A stretch of DNA of 64,000 nt from Rhodanobacteraceae bacterium (lineage in GTDB: Bacteria; Pseudomonadota; Gammaproteobacteria; Xanthomonadales; SZUA-5): positions 474,001-538,000 of the forward strand of contig JACKOW010000001.1 in NCBI GenBank assembly GCA_024234055.1, given 5' to 3'. The position numbers were made by a program, and so were the translations under genes. This document shows, in pieces, positions 34,041 through 42,749 of this stretch (position 1 is its first letter; each line of letters starts with the position of its first letter). The notes beneath the pieces were generated by a model. The model did not search any database and had not been told where the DNA came from. It saw only the letters and a list, made by a program, of their open reading frames with translations.

Positions 34041-36725
34041 TCAAGCTGCCAGCCTGATATCCCCATTCACCGCGCCCACGCAAGTCAGCACATAGCCATC
34101 AGCCAGTTCATCTGCGGACAGCCCGTCAGTCACCACCATGCTGACCGCGCCCGACAGGCAGCGCACCTTGCACTCGCCGCAATGGCCGGTGCGGCAGGCT
34201 GAAGCGACGGCGATGCCGCTGGCTTCGGCCAATTCCAGCAGGGATTCACTGCCGCTGGCCTGGATGGTCTTGCCGGAGGCGCTGAACTCGACGCGGCCAC
34301 CGCTGCCGGAGACGCCCGAGCTGACATCGAAGCTTTCTTCGTGCAGCTGAGCCGGCGGCAGCCCGGCATCCCCGAGTAGCATGCGGGCGCTGGCCATGAA
34401 GCCTTCGGGGCCGCACAGGTAGACCTCGCGCTCGGCCAGATCGGGCGCAGCGCGCTTGAGCATGGCCGCGCTCAGGCGCCCGCGGGCGCCGCGCCAGCTG
34501 CTGCCCTCGGCTTCCTGGCTGAGTGAGATGCGCACCCGGGTGCCGGTGTGCTGCTTGCCCAACTGCTTGAGCTCGCGGGCGAAGATCAGTTCGGACTGGC
34601 GTCGGGCGACATGCAGGAAGACCACGTCCACTTCGGATTGCTTGTCGGCGATCCAGCGCGCCATCGACAGCATCGGCGTGATGCCGCTGCCGGCCGAGAG
34701 CAACAGCAGCTTCGGTCGCGGCCGGGGTGCGCAGCTGAATTCGCCGAAGGGGCCGCTCATGCGCACATCGTCGCCCACCTGCAGTTGATCGCAGATCCAG
34801 TTGGAAAACGGACCGGCGGCCACCCGCTTGACCGTGACTTCGAAGGTGTCGGGGCGGGTGGGGCTGGAGGACAGCGTGTAGGAACGGCACAGGCGCTGGC
34901 CGCCGATCTCGGCTTCGATGGTCACGAACTGGCCTGGACGATAGCGGCGCATATCGGCGCGATCGCAGCGGAAGCGGAAGGCCTTGCAGTCGTCTGTGAG
35001 GGTTTCGATCTCTACACAGCGGGCTTCGAACCACAGCGGTTGCGCCTCGGGCACTGGGAGATGGCGAGTCGGTGTCGTCGGTGTCTTCGGCACCAGGCGC
35101 TTGAGCGCGCTGGCCAGACCCGCCGAGCGCCCCGCCAGCAGATCGGGCACCACCCGCAATAGTTTGGGGCCCAGCAGCGTGGCGGCGGTGAGCACGCCCG
35201 ACATCAGCGCCGAACCGACACCGCAGAACAAGATGTCCTGGCCGGTCAGATGCAGGCCCTTGATCGGCGTTTTCGGGGTCAGCCAACGCTGCGCAAAGCG
35301 ATACGGACTGTGTTCCAGTCCATACAGCTCGCCGGCCGCGTAGTTGCTGAAATGCGCGGTGGACAGCGGTGTGGACAGCTCGAAGTGATCGACCTGCCCG
35401 CGCGCACCGGGGGCACGGCGGTAGATCTCGTCCAGCAGGCGCTCGGACAGCTGCGCCTTGAAATCCTCGTAATCGGCGCCGCGTTTCTTCCACGGCTGAT
35501 CCTGCCAGTGCGAGAACCAGCTCCACGGGGCCGGGGCGATCACATCGATGGTGGAACGCCCCGGATAGTGACTATCCCAGGCCGGATCCTTGGCGCTGGG
35601 AAAGGAGAGGTACATCAGCGGGAAATCGCGGCTGGGCTTGGCCAGAAAGCGCGCGATCGAGGCATCGTGATCGTAGTCGCGATAGACCCAGAGGTTGGCC
35701 TGTTCCAGTCCCAGTTGCTGCCGCGTGCCCTTGAGACCCACATACAGACCCAGATGTCCGACCGAGCGCGGCAGTGCCTGTACCTTTTCCAGCATGTCGT
35801 TCTGCGCCGCCGCCTCTGGCGGCAACAGCCGTGACCAGGTGGTGTGCACACCCGCAGCACTGATCACCTGCGGACACAGGATATCGTCGCCGTTCAGCAT
35901 GCGTACGCCCACGGCTCGGCCGCGCTGCACCAGAATCTGATCAACTTCGGCCCCCACCAGCACGGCGCCGCCGCTGGCTTCGATGGTGGGAATGATCTCG
36001 GCCGCGATTCGCGATGCGCCGCCGACCGGGAAGTTGGCGCCATCCAGATAGTGTTGGGCCACCAGCGCGTGCATGGCAAAACTCGATTGCTTCGGCGGCG
36101 CGCCGTAGTCGCCCCACTGACCCGCCAGCACCGCGGCGAGCTTGGGGTTGCGGGTGCAGCTGCTCAGCACTTCATGGGTGGTGCGGCCAAAGTAATCGCC
36201 ACTCAATCGCCTGACCGCCGCGCCGGCGGCGCCCTGCAGCATGCCGGGCAGCAGGCGCTGACCGAAATGCCCGGCCACCGTGCCGCTGGCGCGGCGCACA
36301 TGGGCCAGATAGGCATCGATGTCGGGGCCGGCCTCGGGAAAGTGCTGCAAGAGGCCGATCCGGAAGTTGCGCACGCCCGAGTGAAAATCGTAGGTGGCGT
36401 CCGGAAACACCATGCGATCGTAGACCGGGTCCATCTTCGCCCACTGCAATCGGCCGTCGGTGATGGTGTCGAAGACCCGGCGCATGGGCGAGTGCGGCTT
36501 GTGCACATCGCCGATGTAGTGCACGCCCACATCCCACTCATAGCCGCGACGCTTGAAGGAATGAGTGAAGCCGCCGGCGGTGTAATGACGCTCCAGCACC
36601 AGCACGCGCTTGCCGGTCTTGGCCAGCAGCGCGGCGCAGGTCAATCCGCCCAGGCCCGAGCCGATGACGACGGCATCAAAGGGCTGGGCGGCGATGTCAG
36701 GGTGGTAGCGGGTGCCGTTGATCAT
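34041..36725 (-). CDS. Three-module oxidoreductase: CrtI/RetSat-like flavoprotein + FNR-type reductase + [2Fe-2S] ferredoxin
   Basis: An 894-residue single-frame fusion. Residues 17-520 resemble phytoene-desaturase/retinol-saturase flavoproteins: VVIGSGLGGLTCAALLAKTG, LERHYTAGGFTHSFKRRGYE, FPVGGASRIAAEI, and C-terminal GLHLTGQDILFCGVGSALMSG. Residues 570-785 are a ferredoxin-NADP reductase module: RPGQFVTIEAEI, RSYTLSSSP (FAD), LLSAGSGITPMLSM and LCGPEGFMA (NAD(P)). Residues 795-894 are a plant-type ferredoxin with CRTGHCGECK (C-x4-C-x2-C) and the fourth Cys in VLTCVG. Electrons could flow NAD(P)H to flavin to Fe-S to the N-terminal FAD. An alternative start lies at 36785. A TetR gene is directly upstream. 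Confidence 0.9.
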   Translation of the reverse strand: MINGTRYHPDIAAQPFDAVVIGSGLGGLTCAALLAKTGKRVLVLERHYTAGGFTHSFKRRGYEWDVGVHYIGDVHKPHSPMRRVFDTITDGRLQWAKMDPVYDRMVFPDATYDFHSGVRNFRIGLLQHFPEAGPDIDAYLAHVRRASGTVAGHFGQRLLPGMLQGAAGAAVRRLSGDYFGRTTHEVLSSCTRNPKLAAVLAGQWGDYGAPPKQSSFAMHALVAQHYLDGANFPVGGASRIAAEIIPTIEASGGAVLVGAEVDQILVQRGRAVGVRMLNGDDILCPQVISAAGVHTTWSRLLPPEAAAQNDMLEKVQALPRSVGHLGLYVGLKGTRQQLGLEQANLWVYRDYDHDASIARFLAKPSRDFPLMYLSFPSAKDPAWDSHYPGRSTIDVIAPAPWSWFSHWQDQPWKKRGADYEDFKAQLSERLLDEIYRRAPGARGQVDHFELSTPLSTAHFSNYAAGELYGLEHSPYRFAQRWLTPKTPIKGLHLTGQDILFCGVGSALMSGVLTAATLLGPKLLRVVPDLLAGRSAGLASALKRLVPKTPTTPTRHLPVPEAQPLWFEARCVEIETLTDDCKAFRFRCDRADMRRYRPGQFVTIEAEIGGQRLCRSYTLSSSPTRPDTFEVTVKRVAAGPFSNWICDQLQVGDDVRMSGPFGEFSCAPRPRPKLLLLSAGSGITPMLSMARWIADKQSEVDVVFLHVARRQSELIFARELKQLGKQHTGTRVRISLSQEAEGSSWRGARGRLSAAMLKRAAPDLAEREVYLCGPEGFMASARMLLGDAGLPPAQLHEESFDVSSGVSGSGGRVEFSASGKTIQASGSESLLELAEASGIAVASACRTGHCGECKVRCLSGAVSMVVTDGLSADELADGYVLTCVGAVNGDIRLAA

Positions 36726-36799
36726 GGTCGGGTCCGGTTCGGGTGTAGTGGTGATGGTTCGTGCAGGCACTGGGTAGCGCATCAAGGTTCGCGGCTTTC

Positions 36800-36911
36800 T
36801 GTGGGAGCGGGCTCTGCCCGCGATAGGCGTGCTTGCCGACAGCGATCGCGGCTGAAGTCGCTCCCACAGTTACCGCCAACCGCGTTTCGCGGCTGAAGCC
36901 GCTCCCACAGC
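36800..36911. repeat. REP-like GTGGGAGCGG repeats
   Basis: CTGTGGGAGCGGGCTCTGCC at 36799 is followed by inverse copies TCGCGGCTGAAGTCGCTCCC (36846) and TCGCGGCTGAAGCCGCTCCC (about 36888). The type is known from Pseudomonas and Lysobacterales intergenic regions. Another copy is at 57813-57898. It separates the TetR gene from the fusion gene. Confidence 0.85.
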
Positions 36912-36935
36912 GGCAGCTCATGGCGGTGTGCGGGC

Positions 36936-37559
36936 TCATCGCCCCGATTCCGCCGGGTCGGGGTGGCGCATGCCCTCGCGGATCACCTGCATGGCGAGTT
37001 CCAGACGCGACTCGGCGCTGTGTGAGCCGGGGGCATAGCCGAACAGTTCCAGGCTGATCAGGCCGTGCAGCGTGCCCCACAGCACATGCGCCACCTGGGC
37101 GGCATCGCCGGCCGGAATCGCACCTTCGTCCATGCAGCGTCTGACACCGGCAACCAGCATCAGAAAAGCCTGCTTGCTGACCTCGCGACTGCGTGGCGCG
37201 GGATCGAATCCGGGTACGCAGCGGGTGAACATCAGCTGGTAGTAGGTGGGGTTGGCCACCGCCGACGCATGGTAGGCGCGGCCCAGCGCCATCACTTGTT
37301 GCATCGGATCGGCGTGCCTGGGCACGCGGGCCAGATCGGCGCGCAGCCGTTCGAAACCCTCGATGTAGAGCTCGTCGAGGATGGCCTGCTTGTCGCGGAA
37401 ATGGGTGTACAGCACGATCGTCGAAGCGCCGATGCGCTGTGACAGCTTGCGCATCGACAGCGCATCCGGGCCGGATTCGGCCAGCAGCTGGCTGGCCTGG
37501 TCGAGGATGCTGCGGCGGGTCTCGCTGGCGGCAACGGTTTTCGGCAAAGGCGTGCTCAT
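36936..37559 (-). CDS. TetR/AcrR family transcriptional regulator
   Basis: A 207-residue repressor. The HTH is SETRRSILDQASQLLAESGP..ALSMRKLSQRIGASTIVLYTHFRDKQAIL (residues 12-60) and the C-terminal ligand domain carries the TetR_C WHG-like segment AQVAHVLWGTLHGLISLELFG. The upstream region has two palindromic boxes (37569-37603). The oxidoreductase fusion lies downstream on the same strand after 210 bp with REP-like hairpins, so it may be co-transcribed or separately controlled. Confidence 0.93.
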   Translation of the reverse strand: MSTPLPKTVAASETRRSILDQASQLLAESGPDALSMRKLSQRIGASTIVLYTHFRDKQAILDELYIEGFERLRADLARVPRHADPMQQVMALGRAYHASAVANPTYYQLMFTRCVPGFDPAPRSREVSKQAFLMLVAGVRRCMDEGAIPAGDAAQVAHVLWGTLHGLISLELFGYAPGSHSAESRLELAMQVIREGMRHPDPAESGR

Positions 37560-37568
37560 GGAATCTCA

Positions 37569-37603
37569 ATAACACCGTTATGGCGGCAATATAACAGTGT
37601 TAT
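37569..37603. promoter_or_regulatory. Twin ATAACA-N-TGTTAT operators upstream of the TetR gene
   Basis: ATAACACCGTTAT (37569-37581, 5-bp arms) and ATAACAGTGTTAT (37591-37603, perfect 6-bp arms) stand 22 bp centre to centre, starting 10 bp before the TetR ATG. Two helical turns apart on one face is typical for cooperative TetR dimers. Autorepression is inferred. Confidence 0.75.
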
Positions 37604-37776
37604 GTTCCTTTGCACAGAGTCGGTGGCCGAGTGTGGTGTCGTGTTGCTGAGTGGAGGGCGCGGCGCTGCGGCGCCGGCTTGTGCCCCCTGCAAATCAAGA
37701 GCGGCCGCGCGGCCCTCCTCAAAGTCCGCAGCCCGCGCGTACCTTCGTGCGCGGGGCCACCGTGACGCTGATCCAG

Positions 37777-38028
37777 CTAGCCCGCATTTCTCACACCTGT
37801 TGCGGAAGATCGCGCAGGGCTTTGCGACTAGCGCAAGGCGCGACGACGAGGAATGGTGATTCCATGGCGAGGAGGAGCAACGCAGCGATAGTCGCAAAGA
37901 ACCAGCGAGGTCCGCAAAGCGGGCAGATGCAGCCAAACACTCTGTGACTGGCGCGTGCCTCGGAATCGCCTTGTGCCACTAGAAGATTGGGGGCATCTGC
38001 TCGCGCAGGTGTGAGAAATGCGGGCTAG
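37777..38028. mobile_element. MITE-like element, copy B (252 bp, composite)
   Basis: Terminal inverted repeats CTAGCCCGCATTTCTCACAC + CTG (37777-37799) and its perfect inverse at 38006-38028. The first 160 bp match copy C (52880-53039) with about three mismatches; the last ~105 bp match copy A. It ends 2 bp from the stop of the small ORF at 38031. The rest of the gap 37604-37776 shows no gene. Confidence 0.88.
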
Positions 38029-38030
38029 CG

Positions 38031-38240
38031 CTAATCGAAGCCGCTGATGTACATCCGGTCCGGCTGAAAGTCGATGCCGCCAGCGCCGCGTCCCTCGAAA
38101 CCGGTCGGGACAATGGGTACCGCTACCATCGAAGGTGCCAATTCATCAATGGGCGCGCGCAGCAGGAAGGCTCGGGCGCGGTTGCCGGACAGATCAGGCG
38201 GGACCATGGTCACCTGGCAATGGTGAAGGAGTGGGGTCAT
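38031..38240 (-). CDS. Small ORF ending in YISGFD, coupled to the tagged small protein
   Basis: A 69-residue frame whose ATG overlaps the stop of the preceding gene (ATGA). The end DRMYISGFD resembles the F-x-x-G-F-E tag, and TGFEGRG occurs upstream in it. There is no signal peptide, so alone it would stay in the cytoplasm. It could be a real coupled gene or the frameshifted tail of an older longer protein. Its stop is 2 bp from MITE copy B. Confidence 0.45.
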   Translation of the reverse strand: MTPLLHHCQVTMVPPDLSGNRARAFLLRAPIDELAPSMVAVPIVPTGFEGRGAGGIDFQPDRMYISGFD

Positions 38241-38509
38241 TCGAAACCGTTGCCGAAGACAGCGTCACCGCCGGCGGTGCAGCTGCCGCCGCCAAGGGTT
38301 TTCAACGCAAAGCGAGAGGGCTCGGCGTCAGATGGCAGAGCCATCCATCGCGCCTGGGCCGCTACCGTGAACCGAGGCTCGACGGCTTCATCGTGCTCGG
38401 CGAGCTCGATCCTGGCGCCGTGAAGAGCGAAGCGCGCCGATGGTGGATCCGCCGCAAGACACATGGGCGCGATCAGCACGGCCATCAGCAAGGCCCTGGT
38501 GTGCTGCAT
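38237..38509 (-). CDS. Small exported protein with C-terminal VFGNGFE tag
   Basis: A 90-residue protein with signal peptide MQHTRALLMAVLIAPMCLA. The mature part ends RFALKTLGGGSCTAGGDAVF then GNGFE and stop. It is related to the small protein at 50279-50584 (RF-x-LK-x-L ... C ... GDA-[IV]-F-x-[DN]-x-FE). In both cases the gene follows a YadA-head/S74 protein directly: here the ATG starts 1 nt after that stop. Function unknown; the pairing suggests a partner of the fibre protein. Confidence 0.75.
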   Translation of the reverse strand: MQHTRALLMAVLIAPMCLAADPPSARFALHGARIELAEHDEAVEPRFTVAAQARWMALPSDAEPSRFALKTLGGGSCTAGGDAVFGNGFE

Positions 38510-38510
38510 T

Positions 38511-40457
38511 TCAGCGCTCCCGCACCGACGCGCCATGTACCTCAGCCCGGAGTTCGGCCAGCTTTTGCCGCAAGTCCTCGATGTCTGCCTGTTGCACCCG
38601 CTCGCGCGCGGAAAGTTCCTGCACCGCGCCGGCGAGCACAGCGCTCAGCCGATCGTATCTGACGCCCTCGACCTCGCCCTCGTCATTGCGGGTGATCAGG
38701 CGTTCATCCAGCGCCGCAACGTCCTCGGCGACAAAGCCGATGTCCGCCATTCCGCTGTCCTTCCAGGTGTAGGCCACGGGTCGCAAGCGGGCCACGGCAT
38801 CCAGCCCCAGGTGCAGATCGTCGATGTCGTTCTTGTAGCGTGCACTGGAAGAGCAACTGGCGATCTGGTTGCTGGCATTGCGGCATAGCGTGGTGCTGCC
38901 GGCGCTGCCCAGCGTGTTCAGCGTGAGCTGACCGGTGCCAGCCAGGGTCATGCGCACCGAGTTGCCGGACAGGAACTGCAATCCGCTGGCTGAACTGGCG
39001 TACACCAGACCGGCCTCGTTGTTGTTGACCGTGCTCCGAAACACCAGTCCACGGCTGCTGCCGGCTGGCGTGGTCAGCACCAGAAAGGCATCGCCGTCGC
39101 TTTCGAAGCTGCCGATCACGTTGGCCGAGGGCGTGCTGCTGGGGGCCAGCCCGGAGTCGCCCCGGACCACATTGAAATAGCCGCGAGGAGACCTTGCACT
39201 GGTCTCGCTGCCGATCAGGCGCTGGAAAGTGGCGCCCTCGTCAACGCGAACAATGAAGCGGTTCGGGCCATTCGAATTGAACTGCGTGGCTTGTGCATCT
39301 GCCCACAGGAATGTGCCCTCATCGCCATCGGCGTCGCCGGACGACGGCGGCGGTCCGGCAACACACTCACCGGCGCCCGTTCCCCGTCGCACGCCTGCAC
39401 GCATGCCGCCGGCCCAGCTGCCCGTGCCACCCGCGCAGTTGCCTTCGCCGCCACTGACGGTGCTGCTGACGCCCACCGCCGAATTGAAGATGCCACCGCC
39501 GACGCTGCCACTACTGGCCGAACTGCGATTGAAAGATCCACCCGCCACCACGCTGCTGTTCCCCGTCGCCTCGTTGTTCTGGCCGCCGCCGATGGTGCTG
39601 GTGGTCCCAGTCGCATCGTTACCCTCGCCGCCGGGAACGGTCGCCGACCTGCCACTGGCGACATTGGATTGGCCGCCGCCGATGGCGCTGGAGGCGCCGC
39701 TCGCGGTATTTCCCAGGCCGCCGGCCACGGTGGCATTGGGGCGGTCGATGGCGGTGCCGGCATTGTCTCCGGCCTGGTTCGAGTAGCCGCCGCCGACGCT
39801 GCCATAGGCGTCGGACACTCGATTGGGGCCCTCCTGAAAGAAGTCAGGGTCGCTGTTGCCGCTCGGTAGCCCACCGCCGGCGATGACCGCACCACGGGTG
39901 CCCGCAGTGATGGAGTTCGCCACACTCCCAGCCAGTGTGTTGGTGGTAATCGGCGCGCCGCCGAACAACACGGTGCTGGGTTCGATGCGCAGGCTCGGTA
40001 CATTGCGGGTGCGCAGCACCAGCGGCTGGGCATCCGTGGTGCCGAGGAAGTCAGTGGCCCCGTTGGTACCGGCATTGCCCTGGGTATCCCAGCACACGCC
40101 CACCAGCGCCGACGAAGCATCAATACGCACGGGTTCTCCGATGGCGACAAAGCCGGCGCCGCCCGCGGCGACTTCCGTCTTCAGCTTCAGCGGCGCGGCC
40201 TGCTGCAATTCCGCAGCGAACTCCACCTCGACCGAGATCTGGCCTTGGCGGATATCCACACCGTAGAGCGTGACGGGTGCGACATGGATGCTGCCGTTCT
40301 CGCGCAACAGACTGAATCGAAGGTCGTACTGACCTTCGGCAGGCAGCCCGCGATCCCGGAGTTCGCCGCGGTAGCTGAGCTTCGATCCGGCGCAGGAATC
40401 GGAGGAAAAGCCCAGCGCGAGCGCGCAGATCAGGGCCGGTAGCAGGCGTGGAAACAT
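38511..40457 (-). CDS. Exported fibre protein with YadA-head-like repeats and C-terminal S74 chaperone domain
   Basis: 648 residues: signal peptide (cleavage near SDSCAG), an N-terminal beta domain (LSYRGELRDRGLPAEGQYDL), then about 9-10 repeats of roughly 16 residues with the pattern S-x-[IV]-x-GG-x-x-N-x-A-[ST]-G (residues 195-340), as in trimeric left-handed beta-roll heads, then a second beta domain and a peptidase S74 intramolecular chaperone (SARYKNDIDDLHLGLDAVAR, GMADIGFVAEDV) with a terminal coiled coil. S74 domains trimerise phage tail fibres and adhesins. The paralog at 50587-52569 has the same layout. It lacks the GFE tag; the next gene carries it. Confidence 0.87.
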   Translation of the reverse strand: MFPRLLPALICALALGFSSDSCAGSKLSYRGELRDRGLPAEGQYDLRFSLLRENGSIHVAPVTLYGVDIRQGQISVEVEFAAELQQAAPLKLKTEVAAGGAGFVAIGEPVRIDASSALVGVCWDTQGNAGTNGATDFLGTTDAQPLVLRTRNVPSLRIEPSTVLFGGAPITTNTLAGSVANSITAGTRGAVIAGGGLPSGNSDPDFFQEGPNRVSDAYGSVGGGYSNQAGDNAGTAIDRPNATVAGGLGNTASGASSAIGGGQSNVASGRSATVPGGEGNDATGTTSTIGGGQNNEATGNSSVVAGGSFNRSSASSGSVGGGIFNSAVGVSSTVSGGEGNCAGGTGSWAGGMRAGVRRGTGAGECVAGPPPSSGDADGDEGTFLWADAQATQFNSNGPNRFIVRVDEGATFQRLIGSETSARSPRGYFNVVRGDSGLAPSSTPSANVIGSFESDGDAFLVLTTPAGSSRGLVFRSTVNNNEAGLVYASSASGLQFLSGNSVRMTLAGTGQLTLNTLGSAGSTTLCRNASNQIASCSSSARYKNDIDDLHLGLDAVARLRPVAYTWKDSGMADIGFVAEDVAALDERLITRNDEGEVEGVRYDRLSAVLAGAVQELSARERVQQADIEDLRQKLAELRAEVHGASVRER

Positions 40458-40478
40458 GAGTTGCGCTCCTCTGCTGGC

Positions 40479-42701
40479 TTATTCGAAGCCGCTGCGGCCG
40501 AAGTACTCGACCACCGGAAAGGCAGCCAGGGATTGGCGGTTGGCGCCGGCGATGCTGCTGAAATTGCCGTGCGCAAGAAGGCGGTCGCCAAACACGGTCA
40601 GACCCAGAGACAGCGGCGGATTGGCAATCACCCAGTCCGGGTCGGCGCTGCCGCCGGCGCTGCGGACGAAGCGACTGATCGCATTGCTGCCTTTGATGTA
40701 GACCGAGTCGCGCGCCAGCGCCATGCTGTTGCCACCGACGAAGCCACGGTTGCAGGAAAAGTCCGGGTCCAGGCCACCCTGGGTGGCGATCAGCAGGCGC
40801 GCCGGGCCGCGGCACGTCTGGCCGTTGATGGTGCTGAAGCTGCCGTGCAGCCACAGGCCGCCCAACTCGTCGCTGAGCATGGCGCTGGGGATGACCGGCA
40901 CGGTCGGGGCAAAGTCGCTGTCGATAGCCAGGGTATTGCTGTCGATGCGAACCACTCGGTTCACCGTGATGCCATTCAGAGTGCTGAAGTTCCCAGTCAG
41001 GAACAGGCTGTTGCTGGCGGCATCGCGGGCCATGAACAGGATCGATGCCCCCGCATTGGGCGTGAAGCGGAACGTCTGATCAATGCTGTCGGTGGCAAGA
41101 TCCAGACGAGCGATGCTAGTCAGCTGTGGGGTAATTCCAGTGAGCACGAAATTGCCGAGCAGATAGGCATGATCGCCCTCGATGCGGATCTGCGCGATGC
41201 TGTTGCTGTAGGCAACAGGCGAGTAGCCGGGCACCGGATCGCCGGTCAGTCGATCCAGCTTGCGCAGCAAGCCAGCGTCGTCATCGGCGGCATAGACGGC
41301 GTCATTGGCGTAGGCCACCGCACTGTAACGGGTCGGGGCAGGCCGGAAGCCGCCATCGACGGCGCCGCTGGCCAGCAGCCGGATCAGACCCTGGCGCGAG
41401 ACGCCATTGACCTTGAGGAAGGTGCCCTGCACATAGGTGCTGCCGGTGGCTGGATCGAAGGCCAGGTTGGCCACGTTTGCCGGCACCAGCGCTTCCGTCA
41501 ACGCACTCAGGCCGTCGACGCTGCCATCGGCGTTGAGCGCTGCCAGACCCAGACGAATGGCCCCGAGCGACAGCTGCGATATCTGTCCGCCGACAAACAA
41601 TCGACCGCCGCCGTCGCCGCTGATGAGGCTGAGCGGACCGCCGCTGCTGGTGCCTGTGACGTCGGCAAGGGGATTGAAGCTGAGGTCCAGCGTTGCGGTG
41701 CCGCCACTGGCTACCCTGCGCAAGCGACCCGTCGCGAAGTCGCCATTGCTGCTCACGTTCATGCCACCGCCGGTCACTCCCAGATAGACATGATTGCCGA
41801 TGACCTTGATCAGTCGCGGCCCCGACGGATCAGGCGCGCTCACAATCTGCGGTGCCCAGTCCGCATCCACCGTTGCAGCGGCATCCAGTCCCAACTTGGC
41901 GAGGCGTGCGCGCGGCAGACCTTGAACCGCCGTGAACGCCCCGGACAGGTACAGGTGGTTGCCGTCGGTATCCATCCCCGTGATCGGAAAGACACCGCCA
42001 GTGCCGGTGATCAGCGGGTGCCAGGCATCAACCACAGCCGTCGCCGGCAGCAATCGGGCCAACCCGTCGCGCTCGCTGCCGTTGATGTTGGTGAAGCCGC
42101 CAGAGAGGTACAGAAACCCGTCGCCCGGCGCCAGCAGACGGGACACCGTGTTATCGGCGGTCGGAGTCCAAGCGGAATCCAGGCTGCCATCCAGATCCAG
42201 TCTCGCCAGCCGGGCGCGTGGCTGGCCATTGATGGCACTGAAGGTGCCAGCCAGATAAATCACATCGTCGAGGATCAGGATGTCGAGGATGCTGCCGGTC
42301 GGGTTGGATGTGGCGAAAGACGGATCAAGAGTGCCACCGGCCTGCAGTCGCACCAGCGCGTCGTTGACACCGGCGCTGCGCAGCGCATAGACACGGCCAC
42401 TGCTGTCCTGGGCAAATCGGTCCGCATTGGGCCGGGCGCACTGGAAACTGCCATCAGCGGAGCCGTCAGGCAGCAGTCGCCCGCAGCCATTCGCGACGAT
42501 TTCACCCAGGCGCTGGAAACTGCCGCCGACCAGGATGCGCCCATCGCTCATGCGCGACAGCACATTCACGGTGCCGCCCACCACCGGATCGATATTCGGC
42601 GTGGCCAGGGCCGGGATATTGGTTTGCGCCTGCAACAGGGAGCCGCCCAGCACTGCCGCGCTCACAGCCAGCGTTCGAACCCACCTGAGATTGCGAGTCA
42701 T
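40479..42701 (-). CDS. Exported delta-60 repeat beta-propeller protein ending in FGRSGFE
   Basis: 740 residues with signal peptide (MTRNLRWVRTLAVSAAVLGG, cleavage near LQAQ). It contains about ten delta-60 type repeats, seen as [IV]-x-[LV]-x-G-x-F-x-x-[IL]-N-G ... R-[LI]-x-x-x-G-x-[LV]-D (for example YLAGTFSAINGQPRARLARL, VYVQGTF-like and LWLHGSFSTINGQTCRGPAR). The C-terminus is VVEYFGRSGFE, a variant of the tag. GGAG lies 7 nt before the ATG. It ends 21 bp before the start of the S74 fibre gene and is probably in one transcription unit with it. Confidence 0.87.
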   Translation of the reverse strand: MTRNLRWVRTLAVSAAVLGGSLLQAQTNIPALATPNIDPVVGGTVNVLSRMSDGRILVGGSFQRLGEIVANGCGRLLPDGSADGSFQCARPNADRFAQDSSGRVYALRSAGVNDALVRLQAGGTLDPSFATSNPTGSILDILILDDVIYLAGTFSAINGQPRARLARLDLDGSLDSAWTPTADNTVSRLLAPGDGFLYLSGGFTNINGSERDGLARLLPATAVVDAWHPLITGTGGVFPITGMDTDGNHLYLSGAFTAVQGLPRARLAKLGLDAAATVDADWAPQIVSAPDPSGPRLIKVIGNHVYLGVTGGGMNVSSNGDFATGRLRRVASGGTATLDLSFNPLADVTGTSSGGPLSLISGDGGGRLFVGGQISQLSLGAIRLGLAALNADGSVDGLSALTEALVPANVANLAFDPATGSTYVQGTFLKVNGVSRQGLIRLLASGAVDGGFRPAPTRYSAVAYANDAVYAADDDAGLLRKLDRLTGDPVPGYSPVAYSNSIAQIRIEGDHAYLLGNFVLTGITPQLTSIARLDLATDSIDQTFRFTPNAGASILFMARDAASNSLFLTGNFSTLNGITVNRVVRIDSNTLAIDSDFAPTVPVIPSAMLSDELGGLWLHGSFSTINGQTCRGPARLLIATQGGLDPDFSCNRGFVGGNSMALARDSVYIKGSNAISRFVRSAGGSADPDWVIANPPLSLGLTVFGDRLLAHGNFSSIAGANRQSLAAFPVVEYFGRSGFE

Positions 42702-42749
42702 GCCATGTCTCCGTCGGTGCTGCCGTCATTGATCGGATCGACCATCGCC

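Noticed and set aside
33945..34202. A short protein made of PCPVPRA repeats
   Set aside because: It is the translation of the CGTGCCC heptamer array in one frame; no start signal and the array is intergenic.
38031..38240. Calling the small GFD-ending ORF a pseudogene
   Set aside because: The ATGA overlap and the tag-like end argue it could be expressed; evidence is insufficient either way, so it is kept as a low-confidence CDS.
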